Assembly: GCA_022036555.1 (NCBI GenBank)
Contig: CM039120.1
Location: 27,308,227 to 27,372,226, forward strand
Length of the DNA: 64,000 nucleotides
Reading direction: 5' to 3'
Source of the DNA: Microstegium vimineum
Lineage: Eukaryota; Streptophyta; Magnoliopsida; Poales; Poaceae
In this document: in pieces, positions 53,097-64,000 of the stretch
Position numbering within the stretch: the first letter of the stretch is position 1
Layout: each line of letters starts with the position of its first letter
The notes under the pieces: model-generated
What the model was told of the DNA's origin: nothing
Seen by the model: only the letters and a program-made list of their open reading frames with translations
Database searches by the model: none
Made by a program: the position numbers and the translations under genes

Positions 53097-56000
53097 CGTG
53101 GGAGTGGCGGCGCTGCGGCTGGCCCTGATGGCAGCGACCTCCCCGCGTGCGCGCGGCCATGGGCTCGGGCGGCGGCGACCTCCCCGCGGTGCGCGGACTT
53201 GCCCCCCGTCGGCGGCCAACCTTGGCCTGCCGTGGCGCGCCGCCCTTCACCGCGCGGCCTCTCTTCCTCTCCCTCCTCTCTCTCGGTGGCGGCAAGGGCC
53301 GCTGGTTGCGGGCAACAGGCGAGCTGACTACTGCCCGGCTGCTACGCAGGTTAAGGTGCATTCCTCTCTTCCTCCCCCTTCCCCTCTTCCTTCCCTTGCC
53401 GATGCCGAGGACGGATGTCGATCTAGGCCTCGGTGTTGCTGGATCCATCCCTCCTCCCGTCGGATCTGTGCAGAGCACCGAGCAGGAAGTCGTCGGAGGC
53501 CGAGGATGGCGGTGGCATGGTGGAGGATTGGGGGCCAGCGACGGCGCTGGCCACTGCCTCATGTGCTCTGTTACTACCTCTGCTCCACCTCCCTCATGTG
53601 TGTCTGGTCCACGTGCTTCGCCTCCCTCTCCTCGTTGTGGTGCTTTTGGCCCTCCTCTGATCGTTGCAGCGAGCAAACTTGCCTAATGTCCACATCTCAT
53701 GATATTCTCTTGTTTTCATAAATAAATGTGTGAACTGATATCCTTCCTTGCGTAGTGATGATCAATTCTTTCATTCATGTTATCTACTGAGATTTTGGGA
53801 TTGTGCAATGATGAGCTTTTTTTTAGACTGAGACAATGGAATTATGCAAAGATGGTTATATAATTATTATTTACGGGGGCTTTGTGATGAAAATGTCGTT
53901 ATATTAGTTATTGTATTTTGTGCATTTGTTAATGAGCATAGGTCCATTGTCAATGATGTCTTTGCTTCACATAATTTATTGATTCTATTACTGATCATAC
54001 CCCATTGTCAATGATGTATTTGCAATTTGACTTCCTAGTAAGATAATTTATTACTTGGTGAGCTGCAATATCAGTGTCACTTTTTCTTTATATTTCCAAA
54101 CTGAAGCTATGGATTGGCTTCCTTTTTTGATTCTTATTCTATAGTTCTTATTGTGAGTATGACTTTCCTATCTGAAATATGATTTTGCTTTTACCTAATG
54201 TGAACTCTGCCAATGGAATGCGGAGTATAACTTTGCCATATGGGTATTCATATTCATTTACTCTTGCAAGAAACTGAATTTATGTTTATAACAGGCTCAT
54301 TACTTTGCTAGGATGTAGGTAGCTTTGTTGTTTGGTAGCTACTAAGAAAAATGTCTTAGCTGATCCATTAAGGCTGTGGTGTGGCCCTAGAGCAAATATT
54401 GGGTTCAGTTTAAAATTACGCAATATTACATAGGGCATGGATGGACCAAACAATTACCCAATAATTGTTTGCCTTTTCTTATTGGGTCCATTAAGAAAAA
54501 TGGATTAGCTCAATGTCTTAGCTGCAACACATTTTTCTTAGGAATGAATGGACCACCAACCAGTTTGAAATACCTTTCCCTATGTAAGATTGGGTTCAGT
54601 AAAAAGCAAACAATTCCAAGTTATTTTTTAATGTTCTATTGGTATATGGTTATTTTCTAAAAAACATTAGGCATCAGCTACTTCTTCAGCTAAAATCTTG
54701 CTTGGGTGGTGCTACTGGTTGCTTGCTTCTTACCAAATGTGTTGCAGGAAAATGAGCTACTTTGGCATCGAACGTCAACTAGCAGTCAGAAATAGCGTTC
54801 TTTAATTTTAACATGTGAATACCTTGCGGTTTCTAGCAGAGTCTAAACAATATGGTGTATGCCTCCTCCTTTATTCATAGTAATGCTTGCCTGCTGATCA
54901 TGTGGTTTCTTAATTTCAGTTAACTTCTGGTTTGTCCAACCTACCTTCGCTTTGTGGTTCCAGTTTAAACAATAATCATGTTGCTAATCTTTGATAAACC
55001 TGTGGTTTACACCGGAGTCTAGACAATTTGGTATATGTCTCTTCCTTTCTTCATGGCAATGCTTCAGTTTATTGCCTGCTGATCATGTGAGTTCCTGATT
55101 TCGGTTAAGTTTTGATTTGGACATTTGGCCTACCTTCAGCTTTCACATTGCTGTTCCAGTTCAAACAATGATCCTGCTGCTAATCATGTCTGCTCTGTTT
55201 TGCTGTAATGAGATTCTAGATCCGCTAAAATGTTATCTTGGCAATTTCAATTTCACTGCAGTGTATTGGTTAGCTACGCTTTCTTGACTAAATCTATGCC
55301 TATGATCTGATGTTCTCAGCATTTGCCATTTGCCAATTACCCCTTCTTTAGCCAGTGATGAAAATTCTGTATCCATTGCTTAAGGATACGATCTGATGCT
55401 CATTCGCTTGTGAGGTACTAGGCATGGCCTATTTATTTAACTCTACAGAGCAGCTACGTTGATTGCCGGTCGCAAGAGAGGCAGGCCACGTCGCCTGAAA
55501 TTCAACGAGGCTATCCACGTCGCCCCCGGAATCATTATTTCTGGTTGTTTGATCACAAAAAAATCTGGTCGTTTGGTTTCTTACAGTAACCCGTTTGTCA
55601 GTATGCCTTTAAGCTCCAAGTTGACGAGCAGATGATGATTGAGAGATTACTGAGGCCTCTACCAGTCTTGTCTTTGTTGGAAAAAAAACTTACCTTCTTA
55701 ATTAGTCAAACAGAAATTTTACAAAGTTTTTTTGAACATGTTGCTTCGCGCAGGAATTAATGCCATTTATCACACTATTTCCTCCAATTTATATAGTTGT
55801 TGCGATTGCATTTTATGGTCAATTGGTACATCTCTTCTTCAGAAGTTAATTCATTTTTTTTCTTTTTTTTTACTTCAGTTTAATCTACCTACAGGGCCAC
55901 TTTCGCTGTATTTTTTACCCAATTGAAACTATGGTCCCCAGTCATAAATGATTCAATTTTGGCATTGATTCAGTTTTGCCATTTTCTAGCTATGTCTTCA

Positions 56001-57800
56001 TGTCATATTTAGTCAAGATTTGGGAATTACTAAATGTAAGTGCTCCTCACGACCAACTAATGCCGACTAATAAATAAGTAATCCATCGATTGCTTGCGTT
56101 TCTGGAGCTCTGCTGGTATGACCATGAGCCGCTGAAAGCTATAGTTTGGAGATCATGATCTTTGTTGTTTGTTTCAGCATCAGTATGTCTGCCAGTTTGT
56201 ATCTGGCTATCAATACGGTGGACCTATATTCTATCAGCCAAGTCTATGGCCCACTTATGGAGCTATTATGTTCCTATGAAAAATGTGTTTATTCTGGATA
56301 GATTAAGCTAAGCAGTCCCATGAATATATGTTTATTTTCCTGGTAAATCATGTTCGGTGCACTTTGTAGCCAGAATAGTTGGTTATGAAACCTAACATTT
56401 TTTTTCATTAGAAATTTATTACAGCAAGGACTCTAATAAACTATGTCAACCTGTTCTGCTTAGCACTATGAAAGACCCTCCTAATTGCAATCTTTGCGGT
56501 TTGGTAGGTTCCTTTCTGCACTTTTGTTCCCACCTATGTTCTGAGATTTTTCTCCTGCATTCCATTTTTCACCTTATAGTTCAAAGCCCAGTGCTCCATT
56601 GCATTAGTGTTTTTGCTGACAAATGATACAATTTTTTTGTATTATCCGTTTGTTTTTATCGATCAATTTTGTCAGCTACAGGCTTGTGTACCATGCTGTG
56701 TGTATGTGATCTAGGCACAAGGTCATTTCACCAAGACGACATTGGCGATCAGGCAAGGAAACTACATAGTCTGATTATATATATAAAATAATATCCTGAT
56801 ACTGCTATTTGCCTTCTAAAATAATGGGCCAAGTGTTACTGCCTGCAGTGGTATGAAAAGTAGTAAAGCCAGTTGCGCTTCCTACCAAGGTAATTTATTA
56901 CTTGGTATTTCTGCAAAATGAGGATATTACTATCTTTTTTCTTTGCATTTCTAAACTGAAGCTATGCATCCTTCTATAATTCTTACTCTATACCTGCAAC
57001 AATGAGTATAGCTTTGCTATCTGAAATGTGACTTTCTTTTACCAACTATGAACTTTTGCCGCTACAAATTTTGGAACCTGCTAGATAACTTTGCAATATG
57101 GACATTTATATTTTGTTGCCCCTTGCGATAAACTGAATTCATATTTCTTCTGCGGTAAAATGAAATGGATTATACCTTGTTGCTGCTAAGTAGTACCATG
57201 TACACTTTGTAGAAGTTGTAGTTAGGTAAATATTTTAAAAACTACAGTTACAGTTCGGTGGTCCAATTCTTGCCTATCATATTTTAAGGCACATACATTT
57301 TTTATAGCAACTCAATGAAATTTGAGTAAACATTTGAGCTCATTGTATTTTTTTAACCCTGCAATACTTTCAGCTTGGAATGCATCTATGCTCCAAACTC
57401 CATACATTCAGATTGCCACTTCTCCGTTTCTGCATTTGGACTGCACATATGGATATTTTGCTACCACCATTTTCATGTCAGTAGAGATTCATCGTCTGGG
57501 TAGCTGCAATGGACGCCTGTGTTCGAGCTCCCTATGGTTCTACCACCAGATCATATCGGTTTTTTTTTGTAGTCTGTAACCATCTGAATGTTGCTTTCTA
57601 TTTATGTTCAGTATATCATCATCCATAATTAATTGTTCTTTTCCACACAAAAAAACTACGATGTTGGCCCGTGTTCGTTTTGCTTCTCTCAACTGACTCC
57701 GTTTTGGTTTTCTTAAGCTTTTGGTCATTTGGAGAGTTTTTCCTTGTAGATCAAATCTGAAATGCACTTGTGTTGACAATGCACTCATCAAGGGGGATAT
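53097..57800. other. Intron-like T-rich sequence without recognised coding
   Basis: 53097-53690 is GC-rich with overlapping ORFs in all frames and no domain. From 53700 the sequence is low-GC and T-rich with many splice-like words, like plant introns. It contains a diverged tandem duplication (54826-55005 and 55005-55190; gcctgctgatcatgtg, gttccagtt) and a diverged 260-bp direct repeat (54030-54284 and 56879-57150; taatttattacttggt, aaactgaagctatg). A short stretch at 55449-55540 (AGRKRGRPRRLKFNEAIHVAP) follows a good acceptor and may be an exon, but I do not recognise the protein. Confidence 0.4.
57787..57799 (+). other. Polypurine tract before LTR-X
   Basis: tcaagggggat precedes the LTR start TGTGAACACATGG at 57801. 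No pol coding was found upstream, so the rest of the element is missing or too diverged. Confidence 0.45.
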
Positions 57801-59240
57801 TGTGAACACATGGTGGATAAGTACCCATGTTGTTCAGTTTCGTGATGAGTGATCGTCCAACACCTGAGTGTTTCAGTTTGAGTGGCTTACACTAATCCTT
57901 TGCGAAAGCAAATGTGTGCCTGTCTATCGGCTTATGGTGTGCAGGTGCTATGCCTAGTGACAGTAGTCAATGACGTGGAGAAGGTTGAGTAGAGGCTTGT
58001 CATGCCGATGGACTGAGAGCGGTGAAGGGCGGAAGCAGGGCTCCGACCGAGGGACCATGGGCTCTGGCGGACTAGCTGTGGTGGCTAGTGCTTGGTACCG
58101 GCGAATGCGACAAGACATGGAGGTAGACCGAGTCGACCAAGTCAAGACGACGGACGAGCGGGTCGAGCGGAGGCTCATGGGACTCGGAGTCTGACCGAGC
58201 GAGGACAAGGTGGCTTGAGACGAGCAGTTTGGTGGTTTGGGCCGCAAAACCACCGGTGTATGGTTTTCGAGTTTGGGCCTCAAAACTCTGGATTCCGTAG
58301 TTGAGCCGAATGCTACCGGTGGCGGGTTTCATGGGTTTGGGCCTCAAAACCCGGGTGGAGCTTCCGAGGAAGCGGGGTTGGCACGTAGCGGAATCCTGGA
58401 GGTTGCGTCGAGGCGATGGCAACTCTTGGCAGGAAGCGGGGCCGTCCATTCGAAATGAGGAAGATATTTTCCAGAGCTTGGACTGCAATGCTTAGGCTAG
58501 GTAATTCACTCATATATCTAGGGGGTCTTTAGGAAATAGCCAAAGCCCTTTAAATAAGGGATGAAGGGGTATCCCTCATCTATCTCTTGCATTTCCTCTC
58601 TCCCACCTAATTCCTAGGTTTTCCCTTCCCCTAGCTCTTCTTGCTTGAGATCCACCGTGTCTCCGGTGTAAGAACTTGAGATTGTTGCGAGAAATTGGAG
58701 GCCGTAACCTCCTTAGGCCATGGCGCCTTTGATTTCTTGATCGTGTCCCCGTTTTTCTTGTGTTCTTCTCGTTTTGCATTTGCTCTCCTTTGATCCCGGG
58801 TTGAAATCTTTTTCTATGGAGTAGTTCTTGCAAATTTGTTGTAACCAAGTTGTTCGTATTCGTGAGGAGCATCTTTGCACCAAAGGAATTCTCCTCAAAC
58901 CTCATGAGTGTGTAGATCGGGCAATTTCTTTGTGGAGTTCTTTGTTCTTGAGCTTTTCCCCAAATCTCTTCTCCCCATCGTTGCTCTAAGCCAAATTGAG
59001 CGATTATTTCTTCGGGATAGCTCCCTAACTGTAATAGGATCATGCCTACAAAGTTTGGTTGCAGTTGGTGATCATTTGGTTGAGTTTTGGGAAGATTTGG
59101 TGGAGTGGAAACCGTTTTCACGGGTTTCAGAGTTTCTGCTCGAGAACGTCGGACCAGGCTCCGGACGACTTTCCCTTAGCTCCAGATCATTGCAACTGGT
59201 CCGGTGGTCTTGACTAGTGTAACTATCAAGCAGCGGTCGG
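57801..59240 (+). mobile_element. LTR-X, fuller copy
   Basis: TGTGAACACATGG... with a TATA-like word tttaaataagg at 58549-58559 followed by a leader-like stretch, and repeated ggtttgggcctcaaaac words (58238, 58278, 58336). It shares gtcaagacga and gggtcgagcgg with 7021-7055. Its right end is hidden by the gypsy-3 insertion at 59241. It is most likely a copia-type LTR. Confidence 0.5.
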
Positions 59241-60435
59241 TGTTGACGGTCCTTAAGTACCAATTTTAACTGTCAACTAAACAAGGAAAAGGATCTAAAT
59301 GAAACCAATAGCTAGAATTAGGGTTTATACTAACAGAATTCCACAAGTTTTGGTGAACATCGGTTTCTGCAGGGGTTATCAGGAAATACCAAGGAAAGGC
59401 CCACATGTCATGTTTACATAGAGATAATTATCAACTGCACAATTTTTTGTACTCTAGAAGGTTCCAGGAGACACCAGAATGAACGGGAGGCAAAATCGGC
59501 CCGGAGCCAGGGCGCCCGCCCTACCCCCAGGGCCAATTAGCTTGTCCTTCGCAGATTATGCTCCACCGCCTTTGAGGATCAATCTAAACCTTTCATATAG
59601 GTCGGTTTGATCCAATGGCCCACGTTCATTTGAGGAGGCTATATAAGCAAGGCCTCTGACCCCCCTAAGGATCATCGAATCTCATTATTCTTCTCTAGAG
59701 AAAAAGCTATGGTTTCAATTAGTAGAGAAGGAGAGAGGTCCCTCTAGTTGTCTAGATCTAGTTCTTCTAGTTCTAGTTCATCTAGTTGTAATTAGAGGTG
59801 AGAGAGAGAGAGGAGGAGAGAGTTAGGAGGAGCTGGATCTGTTGGATCTTCCTCAACATTGTACCTTTGTACATCTGGTTCGAAGCAATCTTCAGGTTCT
59901 TCATTTATCATTTCTAAGTATCTTATTTCAGTTCTTGCTTTATTCTATTTACGGGATCTCCGCTCGTATTGAGTGCTCTAGTTTTAATGGGATTAGAGTA
60001 GTAGTTAATAGGTTAGGTGTGGTGCCTAGTCTTACAATTACCTGAGTTTGCGCCCAATCCTACGGATAGTTGTGGTAGCCCCAGGGGTGACAGCTCTGTA
60101 AGGCCTTTGTAGTCCACCACATTCGGGTTGGTGTTTTCGTAGAACTTTTGGGAGCCTCTCCCGACTACCTTTTTCCCAGTCTTTGTCGAGAGTCGGGAAG
60201 GTACTGTTGCTCCAAAGTAAGTAGAGTATAGTGGGCCTTTGATTAGAAAAACCCTTAGAAAACTCTAAAATCTCTCTACCCATTTATCTTATTTAACCTT
60301 GGATGTACTTAGTTCTTCTCTAGTACACTTCGCGTTCCCCGTGGAAATCGATACCCATGGAATACTCACGGGTGAAAGCTACAGCGGTATTCGTGCGCTT
60401 GCGGATTTATCTCTGTGTGTTAAGAAATATCAACA
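59241..60435 (+). mobile_element. 5' LTR of gypsy-3
   Basis: TGTTGACGGTCCTTAAG... to ...aaatatcaaca, 1195 bp, with TATA at 59640. The end layout (gtgcgcttgcggatttat before aagaaatatcaaca) is shared with the gypsy-2 LTR, so the families are related. Left flank gtcgg. Confidence 0.82.
59640..59647 (+). promoter_or_regulatory. TATA box of the gypsy-3 LTR
   Basis: TATATAAG in ggaggctatataagcaagg, about 400 bp into the LTR. Confidence 0.6.
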
Positions 60436-60442
60436 AGCTTTC

Positions 60443-60460
60443 TGGCGCTGTTGTAGGGGA
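60443..60460 (+). other. Primer binding site of gypsy-3
   Basis: TGGCGCTGTTGTAGGGGA, three mismatches from the tRNA-Asp-complementary site of gypsy-1 and gypsy-2. Confidence 0.75.
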
Positions 60461-60485
60461 ACGGTAGTTGTGCTAGTTTCAAACT

Positions 60486-60701
60486 ATGGTCATCCATCTA
60501 CCTTTTTCATTTTTCCTTTTTACCATCTTTCTCACCTTACCATTTTCATCTTACCAAAACTATAAATACTCTACTCCAAATGGCGACTTGTTGGAGACTC
60601 CACCATCTTCACACCTTATTCTTATAAATGGCTATGAGCTTCGCCCTACATGTATAGCCATGGTTTGGGAGAAATCTTTCTCTAGTCTTGGTTTCATTTA
60701 A
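60486..60701 (+). pseudogene. gypsy-3 gag N-terminal remnant
   Basis: The end of this frame reads INGYELRPTCIAMVWEKSFSSLG, matching YELRPSLIAMLQEKPFS of gypsy-2 gag. It stops at 60701 where gag should continue. The next open frame (60717-61139) does not look like gag. Confidence 0.55.
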
Positions 60702-60716
60702 ACTTCATTTGAAAAT

Positions 60717-61139
60717 ATGAATTATCCAAGTATAGAGGAGGCCCCAAACAAGAACATTTTGAGAGTTGCCAATCCAAGTGGAATTTTGAACTTACATGAA
60801 GAATCAACCATACATATTGGAGAGGAAGATGATATCAATGAGCATAGAATCTATTCCATAACTATCTTATTAAACCTATTCTCATATGAGACATCTCTTG
60901 AACCTGTTCGTCTCTCTATCATTACCACTCATAACATCTTCAACACCCTCGCACTTTATATTTACAAAAACTTTAAAAGGGTAGTTGTCGATGCATATGT
61001 TTATCATAAATTTTGTAGATCTCGTTGTGTAAATCTTGAGATAGGTAATAGAAGGGAAACCATGTCACTAGAAACACATCTTAAAAGGTTTCCCAAGGAC
61101 AGGCTTAGTGTCCTAAAACTAACACCTCTGAGATTCTAA
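60717..61139 (+). CDS. Unrecognised ORF in gypsy-3
   Basis: 140 codons from an ATG (MNYPSIEEAPNKNILRVANP). No domain recognised. Charged C-terminus. It directly follows the gag remnant and could be a diverged or rearranged gag segment. Confidence 0.3.
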   Translation: MNYPSIEEAPNKNILRVANPSGILNLHEESTIHIGEEDDINEHRIYSITILLNLFSYETSLEPVRLSIITTHNIFNTLALYIYKNFKRVVVDAYVYHKFCRSRCVNLEIGNRRETMSLETHLKRFPKDRLSVLKLTPLRF

Positions 61140-62560
61140 CATAAATGTTCACCTTTATGTTGCTTTCCCTTGTAAATTGAGCATAGAATTATATGATTAT
61201 ATTCCCTCGAGTATTTTTGTCACTAACCTTTCTAGGTATAGAGCAGAAAGAATGAAGGAATGACAAGCATAAGGTATGTCCAACCAATTATTATGCAACA
61301 TTGAATTTCATTCATCCAATCTTGATTTTTGCAAAATTCAAGCTTGGGGGATAACCCATCATAAAAAGATCTTTTGCCATGTTGCTACATCATCTTATTT
61401 GTACCTACCTTTAAGGCATGCTCAACTATTTAAAAAATCATTATATTTCTTAATCTTCACTTGAGTAAATCTCCATAATACTTTCATGCTACCTTTTAAA
61501 TCTCCATGTTTGCTATAGTATATGTTTAGGTTTTGAAGTATTTTCATATACCTTTTAAATTATGCATGGTGCTTAGTTTAAATCAAAGGTATTTTTGGAT
61601 ATTACTTCTAAAGGCTTTTTAATTTAAGTGTAATGCTTAGGTTAAAATGTCTTCCTAAATCAAATTATACGTGGTGTCTAGGTTGATTTTTGAACGATAA
61701 TATACTAGAGTAGATATTGGATATTTTGTTGGACTAACCCCCTACAGGAAAACTTTCAATATCAAATTGGGAAGTCCTGAGATGAACTCATACAAAGATA
61801 AAGAGAGACACACAAACTTAAACAACCTTTACAAGAGAAACGCAACTAATTCATCATAGATGAATTCCATGGAGCAAGGAGAAGACAAAGAACAAAATGT
61901 ACAACCGCTCAATTCCATGGAAGAGGGTGAACAAAACTTCAAGAGAAGACCAACAAAGATGTCAAGATCAGAAGAACAAGGATGAGAGAAGAGTGGAATA
62001 AGAAGACAAGTCATTAATGCACAACCAGTTGATCAAGGGAAGCTCCCATGAAGGCAAGATGCCACCATTCTCCAATGACAAAGGTAAAGGTAAGTAAGCA
62101 TCACCCTAAAAGCTTTTCTTTGATTCTGGTATTCACATAAATAAAGATCTAAACATGTTTGAGTGGCAACTTTACTTGATCCAACCTGATTAACTCAACA
62201 TGTTAGCTCTGTAAAACTTGATCCTAGTACCACTTCATAATCTCATAGTCTTAACCATCTAAAATATTGCACATCCAACCTTGGAAGATGATAATCTCAA
62301 TCAAGTAAAAATAAATTAGATAATCATTACATGTGTTAAAGCAATCTAATATGCCAAGTGTTTATGAAATGGTACATTCATGCTCATTCTCTGATCTGAT
62401 CACTCATGTCATGGCTAAATAAAATACAACTCAATCTTGCTCAAATATATTTAGGTTAGAGATGAATGAATAAACTTTTGGTTCTGTTGGTGTTCTTCCA
62501 CCAGTAGAGCCCATGCACTTGATATCTGCCTTGTTTCTATGAGCAGGACACTGCTTCACC
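61140..62560. other. Non-coding part of gypsy-3
   Basis: AT-rich, no supported gene. aagcttgggggat at 61341 is a word often seen in the untranslated parts of grass Ty3 elements. Confidence 0.45.
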
Positions 62561-63136
62561 ATGCCATCAAGAGCATGGGTGGATGACACCCTACCAATAA
62601 AGAAAGGGTATGCATGGAGACCTATCATCCCAATCTCGATTGGAGCTTACACTTTTGAAGAAGTGATCTATGACCTTGGAGCAAGTGTCAACATCATGCC
62701 AACTTACAGATCAGACACTATGCTATCCCAAGGGAGTTCTTGAAGAAGCTGTCTGTAACCTTGGAGCAAGTGTCAACATCATGCGAAGCTTGCAGATCAG
62801 ACACTATGCTATCCCAAGGAATTCCTTAATATGTCAGCATACGAGTTGGACACTCGTTCGTATGGGTAAAACCTTGTGATTGAAGAAACAAGCGGAGATG
62901 CAAAAGCACTCATTATCTTGGGACGCTCATTCGTAAGAACAGATAATGCCATCATCTACACGGATAGCGCCAAGATCTGTTTCACTATCAAAGATGAGAA
63001 GGAGAGATTCACTTTCATGAAGCATACACTCAAGGCTGTTACTCATCCTAAGAGGCCATACATCGACGAGGATATAACTGTTGGTACAAGAAAGAAGAAC
63101 GACAATAATAGAAGGAGGAAGAGTAAAGCTCAATAA
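62561..63136 (+). pseudogene. gypsy-3 retropepsin region with tandem duplication
   Basis: WRPIIPISIGAYTFEEVIYDLGASVNIMP is the start of an Athila-type aspartic protease with active site DLGAS. An 85-bp tandem duplication (62655-62739, 62740-62824) repeats the active-site segment, the second time as NLGASVNIM and in another frame. The C-terminal half is open at 62876-63136 (ALIILGRSFVRTDNAIIYTDS), which matches the LGRPFLRT strand of retropepsins. The duplication shifts the frame, so the enzyme is not made as one chain. Confidence 0.65.
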
Positions 63137-64000
63137 CCAAGAGAAGACCCAAATAATTAGTACTATTGATTGAGGGTATGATAAACTCCTTCTATCACAA
63201 TACCTCGCTAATCTAGGAGATCTAGGAGTACCTGCCATTGATTGCAAGATCAAGGAAAGTACATTCTACAAGATATTCTGCGATATGGATCAAGCATCAA
63301 CATAATGTCTGAGAGGGAATAGCAAAAGACATCATGATCAGAGATCACTATGTCCCCACCGACTTCATGGTTCAAGATATGGGAGATGAAGATGAAGTCC
63401 ACCTCATTTGAGGAAGATCTTTCCTCAACACCACTAGCATAATCATCTCCATGAAATCATGAGAGATCCATTTCCAATTTCTTGAAGAGAAGAAACAAGC
63501 CACCAAGGATGGATGGATAGACTATCTGGGAGAATTAACAAGATATGAAGATCAATTCAATAATAAAGATAAGAGTTCTCTAGAGAAAGAAGTCGTACCA
63601 CCAACAGAGGATGTATCACCTGCTACAAAGGAAAGAAGAAGCAGAACCTTAGACCGAGGAAGTGTGGAAGAGGAAAGAAACTTCATCGGAAACTTCAATA
63701 CAAGAAGCTAGATCAAACATCCAAGTATTCATCAGGAGTGGACCATGCTCCTTAAGACATTTGAACCGAACCAGAAGAGAGGTCTAGTTCGACGGACCTA
63801 AATCTCCGAACCTTAGCCGAAAGGTAAATTCGATAAGTTATTTACATATTTATTTTCCTCTACATTGCATTGTTGCACTCTAGCATATTTACTTTCCATA
63901 AATATTTTTAGTACTATTTATATATATCATCCTTAGTATAATCCATTGCATAATCATCTTAATTATAGCATATCTATATTATTGCACTGCATTGCAAAAA
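63137..64000. other. Remaining gypsy-3 sequence to the window end
   Basis: No intact ORF. Low-complexity, A-rich words dominate, and RT motifs are not found in any frame I read. The element may be a non-autonomous derivative or continue outside. Confidence 0.4.

Larger units (their letters stand above)
59241..64000 (+). mobile_element. Third Athila-type Ty3 element (gypsy-3), 5' part
   Basis: LTR 59241-60435, PBS 60443-60460, then an internal region with a gag-like start and a degraded protease running to the window end. RT would be expected beyond 64000 if the element is complete. Large parts of the internal region have no coding. Confidence 0.75.

Noticed and set aside
53005..53721. 238-codon ORF as a real gene
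   Set aside because: It starts inside the MULE TIR and overlaps equally long ORFs in the other frames in GC-rich DNA, so it is likely accidental.

Overview
This is a stretch of plant nuclear DNA made almost entirely of nested transposable elements. The element types point to a grass: a CACTA element whose second gene ends in an Ulp1-type protease domain, a Tat-type Ty3 element with a spliced antisense gene of the 'putative gypsy type transposon' family, SIRE/Maximus-type copia LTRs, Athila-type Ty3 elements, and a grass-type MITE. I cannot name the species. I see no bacterial genes, rRNA, tRNA or CRISPR.

Left block (1-7122): the 3' end of a SIRE/Maximus-type copia element (partial downstream ORF, spacer with purine tracts, 3' LTR 1499-2644) abuts an antisense Athila-type Ty3 element ('gypsy-1', 2645-6832) that carries gag, protease and RT-RNase H but stops before integrase. 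It stops where the copia LTR begins, so the copia probably interrupts it. Right of gypsy-1 is a piece of another LTR ('LTR-X').

Central block (7123-39000): one CACTA element inserted in LTR-X, with a TAT target duplication on both sides. Its TNP2 transposase (8236-11670) and Ulp1-domain gene (34725-38500) are separated by about 21.8 kb of younger insertions: an Athila-type element 'gypsy-2' (5' LTR 11683-12558, gag-pol 12662-17104, accessory ORF, 3' LTR 32647-33520), itself interrupted by an antisense Tat-type element (19613-31465). The Tat element has gag and protease but no RT or integrase, and carries a decayed spliced gene on the opposite strand. A copia LTR fragment truncates its right LTR.

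Right block (39001-64000): the other part of LTR-X; a copia element whose 5' LTR-gag-protease half is inverted relative to its integrase-RT-RNase H half (41097-48511); a dead LINE (48600-50212); a gene-like zone with a transit-peptide-like start at 50666, cut into by a MULE-like element with roughly 95-bp TIRs (50769-53096) that contains a MITE and a near-perfect hairpin; 4.7 kb of T-rich, intron-like DNA without recognisable coding; a fuller LTR-X copy (57801-59240); and the start of a third Athila-type element (59241 to the window end).

Almost every element gene is broken. In gypsy-2 the gag-pol frame has seven internal stops and no frameshift, mostly of the kind produced by C-to-T change in methylated DNA. 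The window is best read as layered insertion and decay. No functional new system is evident, but several structural features (the inverted copia, the gag-pro-only Tat element with its antisense gene, the hairpin inside the MULE) deserve checking.
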